From assembly GCA_001510575.1 (NCBI GenBank), contig LNGK01000004.1:1728537-1792536 (forward strand): a stretch of 64,000 nt of DNA, read 5' to 3'. The stretch's first letter is position 1. Every line of letters starts with the position of its first letter. This document shows, one piece after another, positions 39,828 to 49,444 of the stretch. Source of the DNA: Knoxdaviesia capensis (lineage: Eukaryota > Ascomycota > Sordariomycetes > Microascales > Gondwanamycetaceae). The notes under the pieces are model-generated. The model was given only the letters and a program-made list of their open reading frames with translations, did not search any database and was not told where the DNA came from. Position numbers and translations under genes: made by a program.

Positions 39828-40730
39828 CTTGGCGGTGAGATTCTTAAAGTTGAGAGAGCAAAGGGAGTAAGTAATGGTCGTCTTCTGGATAGGGTTCCTA
39901 CTGTGCAGCACCGGATCGGCAAACGAGTAAGGCACCAATTCAAAGTGTGAGACTAAAGTGTTTGACATCGGAAGTGTATATCTTTCTCCCACATTTCAGA
40001 GCCTCCCGTGATAATACAAGCCGGAAGCTTAAGCCCCTGAAATGTTGAGTTTCCGATGCCCGGACATGCCATCCCGCCCCGATTCCACGCCGGTTTCAAT
40101 ACGTACAAATGAGATTTGGCTATATTGGGCAACAATAAAGCTTCGAAGAAAGATATTCAAGTGTTTCTAAATGTCAATTGATCAGGAATTGATCGAGAAT
40201 TAACGGTGAAGTTGTAGATGCCGAACGCCCGGCGGCTTTGTCAACGAAAGCTTCTTTCAATCAATCGGATACGCGTATCACAGGACGCGTTTCTGTTGGG
40301 AACCCTAATGCCGTGAGCAACCCTAATTCCCGATCGCATATTAGAGCCCAGTCGGAAGTAACGAAAGTCACGGTAACATCAGTTCAAGATAAAATGAAGG
40401 CGTCTTGGCAAACGCCAGTTTTGATCAAGAAAACACCCGGTATATGAGGCATTCATTATCACAGTTGCACACGAGGCAGTTGGCAAACACCAGAATTAAT
40501 CTAGAAAACACCCGGTATATTATCAGATAAGACAACTATGACGCTTCTCCATCCTATATAGCTTGTAGACGCCGTCATCACACACCGACTCCGTCACGCT
40601 GAAGCGACCAGAGTCATCGGAAGCGACCGAGTATCGGCGCTCGGTCGAGGTGGATATTGCAGTCTCCGCGGAGGCCGGCGGCATCACACCGCCGGGGCTG
40701 TCGAATCCGGACTCGGGGTGGTCCGGCCAT
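39828..40730. other. Intergenic region between the EBP-like and GRG-1-like genes
   Basis: Upstream region of the EBP-like gene and downstream region of the GRG-1-like gene. No extra gene seen. It contains a spaced direct repeat at 40404-40520. Confidence 0.75.
40404..40520. repeat. Spaced direct repeat, about 41 bp, two copies
   Basis: Copy 1 (40404-40445) and copy 2 (40480-40520) both run from TTGGCAAAC to AAAACACCCGGTATAT, with a few substitutions in the middle. Start-to-start spacing is about 75 bp. They lie about 580-690 bp upstream of the EBP-like start and 210-330 bp past the GRG-1-like stop. Confidence 0.85.
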
Positions 40731-41024
40731 TTAGTTACCGGCGGCCTTCTTGTTGGCCTCGGCGTTGCCCTCGTGGGTCCACTGCTTGGCCTGGTCGTTT
40801 ACGGCATTGCCGGCAGCCTTAGCACTAGAAGTTAGGGAGGGAATATGTCAGTGTGCTGCTTCAGCATATTCAGCTTAGGGGATCATGGGCCGTAGAACAT
40901 ACCGGTCGCCGACCGAGGCGTCGGGGTTCTTGGCGGTGGACTTGTTCTGCTCCTTGTTGGCACCGGCGGCAGCACCCTTGATGTTCTCGGTGGCCTGGTT
41001 GAACACTTGCTTAGCCTGTTCCAT
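40731..41024 (-). CDS. GRG-1/CCG-1-like small stress-responsive protein
   Basis: Two exons, 41024-40903 and 40824-40731, separated by a 78-nt intron (GTATGT...TTCTAG) that splits an Arg codon, encode 71 residues. The protein is small, hydrophilic and rich in Ala, Lys, Asn, Gln and Gly, with no Cys or signal peptide. The arrangement of the KEQNKSTAKNPDASVGDR segment and the HEGNAEANKKAAGN end recall glucose-repressible, clock-controlled GRG-1/CCG-1 proteins of Neurospora and relatives, which are strongly induced by starvation and stress and resemble LEA/CsbD-type protectants. Molecular function is not established. A TATA-like element lies 157-165 nt upstream, as expected for a strongly inducible gene. 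Both length and intron position are consistent with the family as I remember it; an alignment would confirm. Confidence 0.78.
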
Positions 41025-42526
41025 TTTGGCGGTATTGAAGTGGTAAAGGAGGATTATAAGGTTGGTTATTTTGGTAGAAAATGGAAGTTGAAGTATAGTG
41101 ATGATGTTGATGAAGCTGTTGTTGATGATGAGAGAGAGAGAGATGAGAATTATTTGACCTGATTGATGGAGGAATCCCATCTTTTTATACATCTGGATCG
41201 AGCCCGTTGAGCCCATAGTGGGGGAGCTGTCTAGCTGGCTGCAATACAGAAGGATGACGTTTGCGGACAGAAACTGTGCTGGTGACCTAATGCACTCATC
41301 CATCACGGCTCAGGTCGGAAGATGGCCACTGGCGCAGGAGCTTGGCCAGCTAAGCCGCAGACACTTGTGCGTAGGTCAGAGCTTCCAGGCCTTGGACAGA
41401 TCTGCTCCGCAAAGGACAAGTCTCACATGCGGCTCATCGCAAACCCGGCGAATCTCGATGTCATCGGTCATCGTGATCAAAAGCTCTCCACCTGAGACAC
41501 ATCTCCGCATACCAGAGAGGAACAGAGCCCTACGGCTGTCAATATCCCTATTTTTCCATTTCATTCTCTCATGTTCCGGGGAAGGGATACTCGGAACCCA
41601 AAAGGCTCAAGAACGTGCCAAATCCGGCCCTCGCCAACTCAACTGAGACACAACAGGATTCCTCCAGCGAGAATGGACAGCCAGGCCGTCTTCAGGGTCC
41701 ATCCTCTGGCATTAAGCTAAGCCGATGTTCACAGAAGGCTGCTTGCGTCTCTCCGCCACGTAAAACGTTGTCATCTTTCCCCGACTCGGTTTTCCCCGGT
41801 CTATGGACCGGGGCATATCGACGTCATCGTTATGTCACTTGCTTGCGTGCCGTGAAGAGTCGTCATATGACAAGGCCCCAAGCACGGGTAGCTCCAGACT
41901 TCACAGAGCGAAGAATCCGCCCCATCAGCTGTCACGGTAAAGTCCTCCGGTTTGCCTTGGCAGTCGTTCCCGTGTATTTCTCCATCGACGGAACCGGATG
42001 GGCCAGGTCTTTCGGGAGCTTGGTGGTTGCGTAAGTGACCGTTCCGGATGTGGTAACACCGTCGTTTAGCCCGCGCTTGGGGTGGGACATAGCGCGGGTT
42101 TTGAAGGGCCCTGGGGTTAGTCGGGTTGGCACAGGGAATTCCAAAGAAACGGGAGGAAGTCAAGAGTAGTTTAATTAAACATGTGAAAAAGTCAATTGTA
42201 TTCGAGAACCAAAAGGTTCGTGGCATGTGAAAATGAACGAGGCCTGGGGAACTCTGCACAGGAAGGAAATTGACGAGACAAGTAATCCCTTTCTCGCACA
42301 CCTAATGATAAAATTACAAAAACTCCTTGGGTCCAACCACCCTCAATCCCAGATGCAAGTCATTCCTCGTTAAGCGAAAACATCAATCCCAAGTGGTAAA
42401 CGCCGGAGTGTGGCCACGAAAGCCGCATGCTATGCAGTACAAATTGTGTAGTGGTCTCCATTTGATAACACACACACAGAAAGGAAAAAAAGAAACCAGA
42501 GCTCGAGCGAGACAAAACTTCAAAGA
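41025..42526. other. Intergenic region upstream of the GRG-1-like gene
   Basis: No gene seen over 1.5 kb. It contains the promoter and probable 5' leader of the GRG-1-like gene (41025-41260) and the 3' region of the MARVEL-like gene on its right. Confidence 0.7.
41181..41189 (-). promoter_or_regulatory. TATA-like box of the GRG-1-like gene
   Basis: TATAAAAAG on the minus strand, about 160 nt before the ATG at 41024. Position and strand fit a core promoter that would give a leader of roughly 130 nt. This is a pattern match only. Confidence 0.5.
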
Positions 42527-43846
42527 TTACGACCGATCGTAGGTCCCATCGCCGTACTGGTAGCCGCGAGGGGGACGCGAAGGGGCCGAAGCAACCGGGG
42601 CCGGAACGCCGTATGTTCCCTCGGAGCTGATGCCGCCAAAGGGTGCGGACTGGCCGTAACCAGCGGAACCCTGATACATCGGGGCGGATGCTTCACTGTC
42701 GTACGGCTGGATGTAGTTGGCTCCACCTCCGATCATGTAGTGCACGGGATAGCCGTTGTCGGCCTGTCGCTCGATGTACTCGCCCGGCTGGTTCGGGGCG
42801 GGGCTGTCGTATCGGTTGTAAGCCTGCGAGTCGTACTGGGTGCGGCGCTGCGAGCCCAGATAGTTGTTGCGGTCATCGGCAAGGCCGCCGCCGTGGAACG
42901 AGGACTCAATGGGCGACACATTGTCGCTGCTTGCCTGTCTGGCGTACATCTCGCCGCGCTGGTTCGGGGTGCCGTAGGCATCGTACGAGTCGTTAGCCAG
43001 GCCGGTGGGCTGAGGAGTGCGGGAGGTTAGCTCATCGGGGTGCGGGTGGGTCGGCAGGATGTTCTCGTAGTCAGCCGTCGATCCAGGCGCACGACGCCGG
43101 CGGAACCATCCGAAGATACCACCACCGCCACCTCCAGTTCCTTTGTAGTCCGTGGACTCCTGCATCTGCTGCGAAGGTTGAATGTAGCCACCGGCGGGGG
43201 GGACCAGAGGAAGCTGCGACGCCTTGCTAAAGCGCTTCTCCTTCTGGTGGTGACGGCCGAGGCGGACTTCGAGGAGGATGGAAAACACGAAGAAGAAACT
43301 AGCAGAGAGAACGATGGTTAGTTAGCACAATCCCCCCATGAAAGCCAAGTCAGTTCCAAAGAGAACTTACATGGCAATGATCGAGACTCCCAAGACACTG
43401 GACTCTAGACGGCAAGCATCCTGATACGACGGGAGGACAGCAAAGCCGCCCCGATCCTCATCGTCGACCTTGTCGCCAGGAGCTCCGGAGCCGAAGACGG
43501 TGTGGACCGGCTCAACCGAGCATGACGAAGCTCCGGCCTTGTTGGCAGTGGAGACGTAGATGAACGCGCCAATGAACGCGGTATCGAACACAATGGCCAG
43601 GAACGACGTCAAAGTCCGGCCGGAAATCCAGAACAGCAGCGCAATGGCAAAGAGCGTGTAGGCGGCGGCAGCGCCGGCGATGCCCTCGACGGCGCGCACG
43701 CGGGTCGGGATGGAGAAGCCGTGGGTGTGCAGAGCCACGAGGAAGTAGGTGTAGATCGAGAGAGCGATCACGGCACAGGCGAGCTGGATGGCACGCACGA
43801 ACCACTGCAGCGTGCGGAGGCCCAAGCTCGAGCGGGACGGCGGCAT
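42527..43846 (-). CDS. MARVEL-like four-span membrane protein with disordered Tyr/Gly-rich tail
   Basis: Two exons, 43846-43371 and 43298-42527, with a 72-nt intron (GTAAGT...CTGCTAG) inside the fourth membrane segment, give 415 residues. Hydrophobic segments lie at about 14-40, 55-75, 78-100 and 150-170, with a short loop between 1 and 2 and a longer polar loop (100-148) before the last. This spacing matches fungal MARVEL-domain proteins, a family tied to membrane apposition and plasma-membrane subdomains. The remaining 245 residues are Gly, Tyr, Pro, Gln, Asn and Ser-rich without predicted structure, begin with a basic FRRRR patch, and may be a cytosolic interaction tail. The precise role is unknown. 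A 5'-UTR intron acceptor with a perfect TACTAAC branch site lies just upstream, so I start at the MPPSRSS methionine and not at an in-frame ATG 26 codons earlier. Confidence 0.82.
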
Positions 43847-44601
43847 TGCGGCGCCGTTGGGGGAAAGATCGGAACAGATTTCCCCGGGGTAGGTGAGATT
43901 TAGGAAACGACTCCTATAGGACAAGTTAGTAATACTAGAATTGACTTTCGGGTAGGATTCAATGGATTATGGGACAAAGATTCGCACAATTTAGGATAAC
44001 GATAACTTCTTTAGCCGTTCTGAGGTGATTGTTGTGGGATGAAGGAAGAATGAAAAGAGCACGACAGATATTCAAAACACAAAACACGTATAGAGCAAAG
44101 CAAAAAGAATGAATTGATGTAAATAAACAACACACAAAGAACGAGAGGAATTGCAGATTAAAATAAGCAAAACAACAAGATTTAAAAATAAACATCGATC
44201 ATCTTTCAAATCTTGGCTTCATGGCAAAGTCTGGTGATATCAGTGACCATGGAATTGGCGGCAAAAAAAAAGGCCAAACGAAGTCCGTAGTACCACGACA
44301 GTACCTGCGCATTTGCAATTGAAGAGGCGCAGACCACCGCAAAAAAGACGCGAGTGTGGCTGAGGAAACCCGTCCACGAGCAAGTCCCTTGGAAGTACCA
44401 GAGCTTCAGCCACACAACACGCGTTTTCTGTTAGATGCATATCCTCGATAAAACATCATGCGGTGGTTTTTAGTGGCTTTAATAGACGACTTGTTCCGGT
44501 TAGGTGAATATTTAGCCTTTTGAGGCCGCCCGCGGTTGGGTTTGTTTGTGTCGTTTTCTTCGGCCGAGGTTTTAGGGTGTTGTGATGAGTTGTGTGTAAT
44601 G
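43847..44601. other. Intergenic region between the MARVEL-like gene and the retrotransposon
   Basis: Promoter and leader side of the MARVEL-like gene, including a 5'-UTR intron acceptor at 43914. The rest is A/T-rich with no recognisable gene. The last five bases (TAATG) are the putative target-site duplication of the retrotransposon. Confidence 0.7.
43914..43931 (-). other. 5'-UTR intron branch site and acceptor (MARVEL-like gene)
   Basis: On the minus strand TACTAAC (43931-43925) is followed 9 nt later by CTATAG, with the AG at 43915-43914. This is the standard fungal branch site and acceptor spacing, and it lies 68 nt before the chosen ATG. A possible donor, CAG/GTACTG, lies near 44305 but is uncertain. 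Confidence 0.55.
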
Positions 44602-44812
44602 TGAGAGAAGGAAGGCAATCGATGTAAGGCAGAAGCCCTAACCCTATGATGACTCATCAATGGAATTGATTAGTTATTTACCCCTAATAATAATCTATGT
44701 ATATTAACATTTCCTGTTCCGGAATAAGGGAGAAGAAAACTTAGTCCTAATATAACTAAGAAATTAATTAAAGTCTGTTTTTATTAATTATTCTACTACT
44801 ACGTGATTTAAA
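44602..44812 (+). repeat. 5' LTR (211 bp)
   Basis: Starts TGAGAGAAGG and aligns end to end with 49229-49439. The outer part is unmutated; the inner 60 bp carries C-to-T/G-to-A changes relative to the 3' copy. It contains a telomere-like CCCTAACCCTA. I set the end after GATTTAAA by alignment; it may be a few bases off. The following GGTTATGAGCC is a putative tRNA primer-binding site. Confidence 0.88.
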
Positions 44813-45917
44813 GGTTATGAGCCCTCCGCGCTCGTTACTACTATGTAATATTTTGTAATATATACTATCTATGTGATATCTAATTTACCCTTATACGCTC
44901 GTCCCACTACGGCCTCTAGTAATAGAGCTAGTGGCCCTTCTAACCCACCCCTAATTGAGAATTCTTCCCCTATATTAGCCGTATCTACTTACCTCGAATC
45001 CGTAGATAAGGTAATTAATTACCCCACCCTATTCTCTATCGACTAACTAACACCTCTTCCTATCGAAGAATATACTAATACTCCTAATACCACTATACAC
45101 GAGCCTAACCCTACTATCCCCCCCTACTCTAACGATCCCACTATTCCCTACTCTACCGAAGAGAACGATATTAATATATTAACACCGCCCCCCTAGGGTA
45201 TTGATGCCCGTACCGCGAAGATGTAAAACCTATCTCTCGCTAATGTGAAATACTAGAAGTTTAATATTAGAGACGATATACGTCTATCGTCCCTTAAGTA
45301 GTAGATATCCTAGTCTATATCTCTCGCCCTTACTCTCCGATAACTAGAGGTTATAACGTTTAAAGAGATAAATCTACTTCCGTTTAGAGTTTAAGTATTT
45401 ATCTAGGATAAAATACGTGACGCCTATTTAGACCTCCCCTAGAAGGTCGTTTTATCGTCTAACTCCCTATATACTACTTATATTAACCTTAGAGATATAC
45501 TCTTTAGCGACTCGACTATAATTTATACTAAGTATATATCGTAAATTCGAGGTTTAAGATTCTAGAAAGGGGAAACCCTAGCGGAATTCCTTACCTACTA
45601 CGAGGCCCTATCCCTTAAGATTTCGATCTCTAGTATTAATTTACCCGAGGAAATGATGCTCTCTACTATTAGTAATCTAGTTATAAGATTTTACCCTTAG
45701 CTACTCCCCTAGATTAATTAAGTCTTTCTTACTAGAGGAGTTAAGGCTATGACTATTTTCCTTCGCCGGGAGTTATTAGCCTACTAATACCGAATACCCC
45801 CTATTCCTAATATCGGTAAGCGGACGTTTACCCCTACTACTACTATAATAATACTAGTAGCTACTACTAATACTAATACTACTACCGGTACCTCTAACCC
45901 CTAGAAGAGACCCCCTC

Positions 45918-45975
45918 GCCTCTACTATAACTACGGAAAGCCTAGATACTTAGCTGCCGATTACTACGCCCCGCG
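45918..45975 (+). pseudogene. Degraded gag zinc knuckle
   Basis: The frame reads YYNYGKPRYLAADY. The positions expected to be Cys and His in a CCHC knuckle (CxxC-x4-H-x4-C) are all Tyr and the glycine before the His is Arg, exactly what TGY-to-TAY, CAY-to-TAY and GG-to-AG RIP changes produce. It marks the gag C-terminus of the element. Confidence 0.75.
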
Positions 45976-47734
45976 TAAGTAAGGAAGTTCGAACGTAAAT
46001 AAAATAAAGGTCTCTATAGTTACTAACGGTAGTAACTACCGAGATAACGAAACGGAAGCTAATAACACTACTAATGATAGTACGTAGATATTAGATATCC
46101 CTATCGCTTTATCTAACGCTAACTTTCTTAGCTATGTGAATAACCGCTAGTTAGTAGACTCGGGCGTATCTATCTATTCCGTTATATCCGAGTCTTTCTT
46201 CGTTCCCGGGACGATTATTAAAGAAAAGAGGACTTTAAAATGTGCTAGCGGAATCGTCGAGTCTACTAAAAGAGGAGACGTTTAACTTATTACTAGACTC
46301 TCTACCCCTATACGACTCTACGATATCTAACTACTAGAGGACTCCCCTTATAATATTCTAGGAGTTAAGAGACTTAGAAAACTAGCTATAAATAGAGAGT
46401 TTAAAGGTAAAAACGGACTATATAGTAACTAACTCTAGTAGAATAATAAGTATATCTCGATACTCGATAATAAATTCTTTATAATTAGGTCTTATATTCC
46501 TCTCGCGTCTACCGTAAATTATTTTAATATTAGTAGCCTTACTACTCGTTTTATCCTAGCTAATGATTTATCGATGCCTATTATATATACTAGTATAAAT
46601 ACTATATATAATCGCTTACTATACTATTTACCTTAATTACTTCGTATAATTCTTTTATATTTTCCTAAAACCTAATTATCCTCCTAAAAGATCCCCGATT
46701 CTTTCTATTATTACTCTTATAACTTATCTAAGGCTACCGAACGAAATCTAGTTAGGGCTCGTATTCCCTTACCTAGACCTATATATACGCTATACGTTAA
46801 TATTAGTAATATAATTTATAAATTAGAGTCCGACCGTTAATATTTCTAGCTTTTAGTTAACGAATACTCTAAGATAAAGTAGGGCGTACCTATTCGAGTA
46901 TTAAAGAAAATAGCTAGCTAGGATATTATCGATTAAATTATTTTATTAATTAATTAGATAGGAGTAATACTAAAACGCCTAATATCTAATAACGGTACCG
47001 ATATTAAGATTAGAAAATTACGAAAATTTTACTCTATAAAAGGAATCGAACTAATTATAAGCCTAGTAGATAGACTAGTATTTAACGGCTTTATTAAACG
47101 ATATATTAAGGAAGTTATCTATCGAGTTCGTCTTATTATAGCTAACTCTAATCTACTTTCCGGACTAATATAGGACCTAATATTTACCCTAATTCTCAAT
47201 ATAATAAACTATATCTCGCCTACGAACCCCTCTAATTCGACGCCCCCGGCCCTTATATAGTATAAATATTTTATACTATATCTACCTATTCTAATAATTA
47301 AATACTTCCGAACTATTAGCGCTTATTACGTCGTCACTCTTACGGACGCTAAACGCCGTTTACTCTATCGTTCTAAATTAGATACCCCCGCTTTACCCGG
47401 AGTTCTACTTAGCTATATTAGCTACTATCTATACTTAGTATAGATACTAGTACTTAATAAAATTATTAAATCTAATAGCGTTAAGATCTACGAATATATC
47501 CCTACGAAACTTTATAACTACCTTTATAAATAACTATTAATATATACTACGCCCGATATTAACGAGCCCGACGAAATAGTTATGCTTAACTATATATAAG
47601 ACCCTATTTCCGTAAAATAGGCCCTTAAATTTAATAAAAAAGGCTAGACCGATGCTATGTTTAAGGAGTTCGATAACTTCTTTACTAGGGATATTTTTAA
47701 GTTCGTACCCGCTCCTACGAATATAAAACTACTA

Positions 47735-48260
47735 CCTTCGAAGTGGGTCTATAAGACTAAACGAAACTAGTTTAGAATCTAGGTAAAGCTAAAGGCTAGA
47801 TTAGTAGCTAGAGGCGACCGATAAGTCTACGGTATAGATTACTTTAATACCGTAGCCTATACGAGTAGGACTAATAGCTAGAGAATAGTCGTTACTCTCT
47901 TATCACACCTCGGATAGGAATCCCGATAACTCGATATGATTATAGTATACCTTTATAGTCTTATCGACGAAGACGTTTACTTTTCGATCCCTTCTATACT
48001 CCGAGTATACCTTTAATATCGTAATATCTCCGTACCTAATAGGTATATTATTAAGCTTAATAGAGCCCTATATAGGCTTAAGTAAGGTACTCGATAGTAG
48101 TAGTAACGATTATATGCTATCCTCTCTAGTCTCGGGTTTAAGCGACTAGTCTTAGACCTAGCTATCTACTACTACCCTAAGATAAAAATAATTATCTATA
48201 TATATATCGATAACTTCCTCTATACCGCCCCGATTAAATTAATACTAGATAAATTCGAGT
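47735..48260 (+). pseudogene. Degraded copia reverse transcriptase
   Basis: Pieces of the copia polymerase are legible in one frame despite stops: KWVYKTKRN at about 47739, KLKARLVARGDR just after it, and a YVDD-box remnant reading YIDN at about 48203. Stops fall mainly where Gln (CAG/CAA to TAG/TAA) or Trp codons would be expected, as RIP predicts. Confidence 0.8.
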
Positions 48261-48954
48261 TAGATCTCCTATCTTACCTTAACGTCGACCTTTAAGGCCT
48301 ACCTTATTAGCTACTAGGTGTCCGTCTCGATATTTAGGGAGAATATATTAAGCTCTCGTAATAATCGTATCTTAACGATATCCTTAAAGAGGTCGACCTC
48401 TCTAATTATAGGCCCTATAATTTACTATCTAAACTACGACCTATTAATAACGAAATCCTATACTACCTTAGATTACTACTAGATAAGTATAAAGCCCCCC
48501 TTTATAGATATATCGTTAGATAACTTAACTACCTCGGTATTATAATACGCCCCGATATATCGTTCGCTATTTTAGATTTATTATCGTAACTATCCTTACT
48601 AATACTCTTAGATTAGTACCGACTTAGACGACTCCTATAGTATCTCTCTAACTATAAATCCTTAGGGATTTACTATAACGCGCCGACTAAACGTCCTAAT
48701 CCCGATACGGCCTAGAAACTCCTTATTTATATATATTATGATTCTATATAGGCCGACTACCCGAAAATAAGTCGCTTATCTATAGGATACGTGTTCTTCT
48801 TTAACGGTGGCCCAGTCGCCTAGGTATCTCGTTAATAAAAGGTTATCGCTAAATTATCCGTTAAAGCGGAATATATTACTACTTCCGATACTACCGCCTA
48901 TACTATATAGATATACTAGTTCCTAATAGAAATTAAGTATAATACTAATATAAT

Positions 48955-49190
48955 ACTCTTCTACGATAATAAGAGTGCGATCGCACTTATATCCTCTAAT
49001 AAAATATAACGTAGATCCCGATATATCCGAATATATTTCTACTTTCTTCGTTAAGTAATCGCCGAAGGCCTTATTACTCCGGTATACGTCCCCACTACTA
49101 AACAACTTACCGACATATTCACTAAACCGGTAACCCCTATTATATTCTTACGTTTAACGAAGGCGTTAATAGATACTAACATAGGACCTC
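48955..49190 (+). pseudogene. Degraded copia RNase H and C-terminus
   Basis: The DNKSAIALIS segment at about 48965 and the terminal VYVPTTKQLTDIFTKP segment at about 49084 are hallmark Ty1/copia RNase H sequences. Stops and His-to-Tyr-type changes disrupt the frame. It ends just before the polypurine tract and the 3' LTR. Confidence 0.85.
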
Positions 49191-49215
49191 CGTACGACGC
49201 CGTCTACCTTATATC

Positions 49216-49228
49216 GATTAAAGGGGAG
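49216..49228 (+). other. Polypurine tract of the retrotransposon
   Basis: ATTAAAGGGGAG immediately before the 3' LTR, the expected primer site for plus-strand DNA synthesis. Confidence 0.75.
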
Positions 49229-49439
49229 TAAGAGAAGGAAGGTAATCGATATAAGGTAGAAGCCCTAACCCTATAATAACTTATTAATAGAATTAATTAG
49301 TTATTTACCCCTAATAATAATCTATGTATATTAACATTTCCTGTTCCGGAATAAGGGAGAAGAAAACTTAGTCCTAACATAACTAAGAAATCAATTGAAG
49401 TCTGTTTTCATCAATTGTTCCACTACTACGTGATTCAAA
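49229..49439 (+). repeat. 3' LTR (211 bp)
   Basis: Same length as the 5' LTR. The inner (left) part is RIPed (TAAGAGAAGG for TGAGAGAAGG, TAATCGATATAAGG for CAATCGATGTAAGG) and the outer (right) part is unmutated. The middle stretch is essentially identical between copies. Followed by CAATG, the right target-site duplication. Confidence 0.88.
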
Positions 49440-49444
49440 CAATG

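Larger units (their letters stand above)
44597..49444. mobile_element. Ty1/copia LTR retrotransposon, heavily RIPed
   Basis: An element of about 4.84 kb bounded by two 211-bp LTRs and a 5-bp target-site duplication (TAATG left, CAATG right; the single difference is a C-to-T in a CA context). The internal region keeps residual copia coding order on the plus strand although stops interrupt every frame: a gag zinc knuckle near 45918-45975, reverse transcriptase around 47735-48260 and RNase H around 48955-49190. CA and TG dinucleotides are almost exhausted inside while CC, CG and CT remain, the classic product of RIP (C-to-T at CpA on both strands). No protein can be made from it. The near-identical unmutated LTR parts suggest insertion was fairly recent relative to RIP. 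Confidence 0.92.

Noticed and set aside
39828..39992. An upstream in-frame ATG that would extend the EBP-like protein by 55 residues
   Set aside because: The extension has no family character and the inner ATG gives the expected EBP length, so it was treated as leader.
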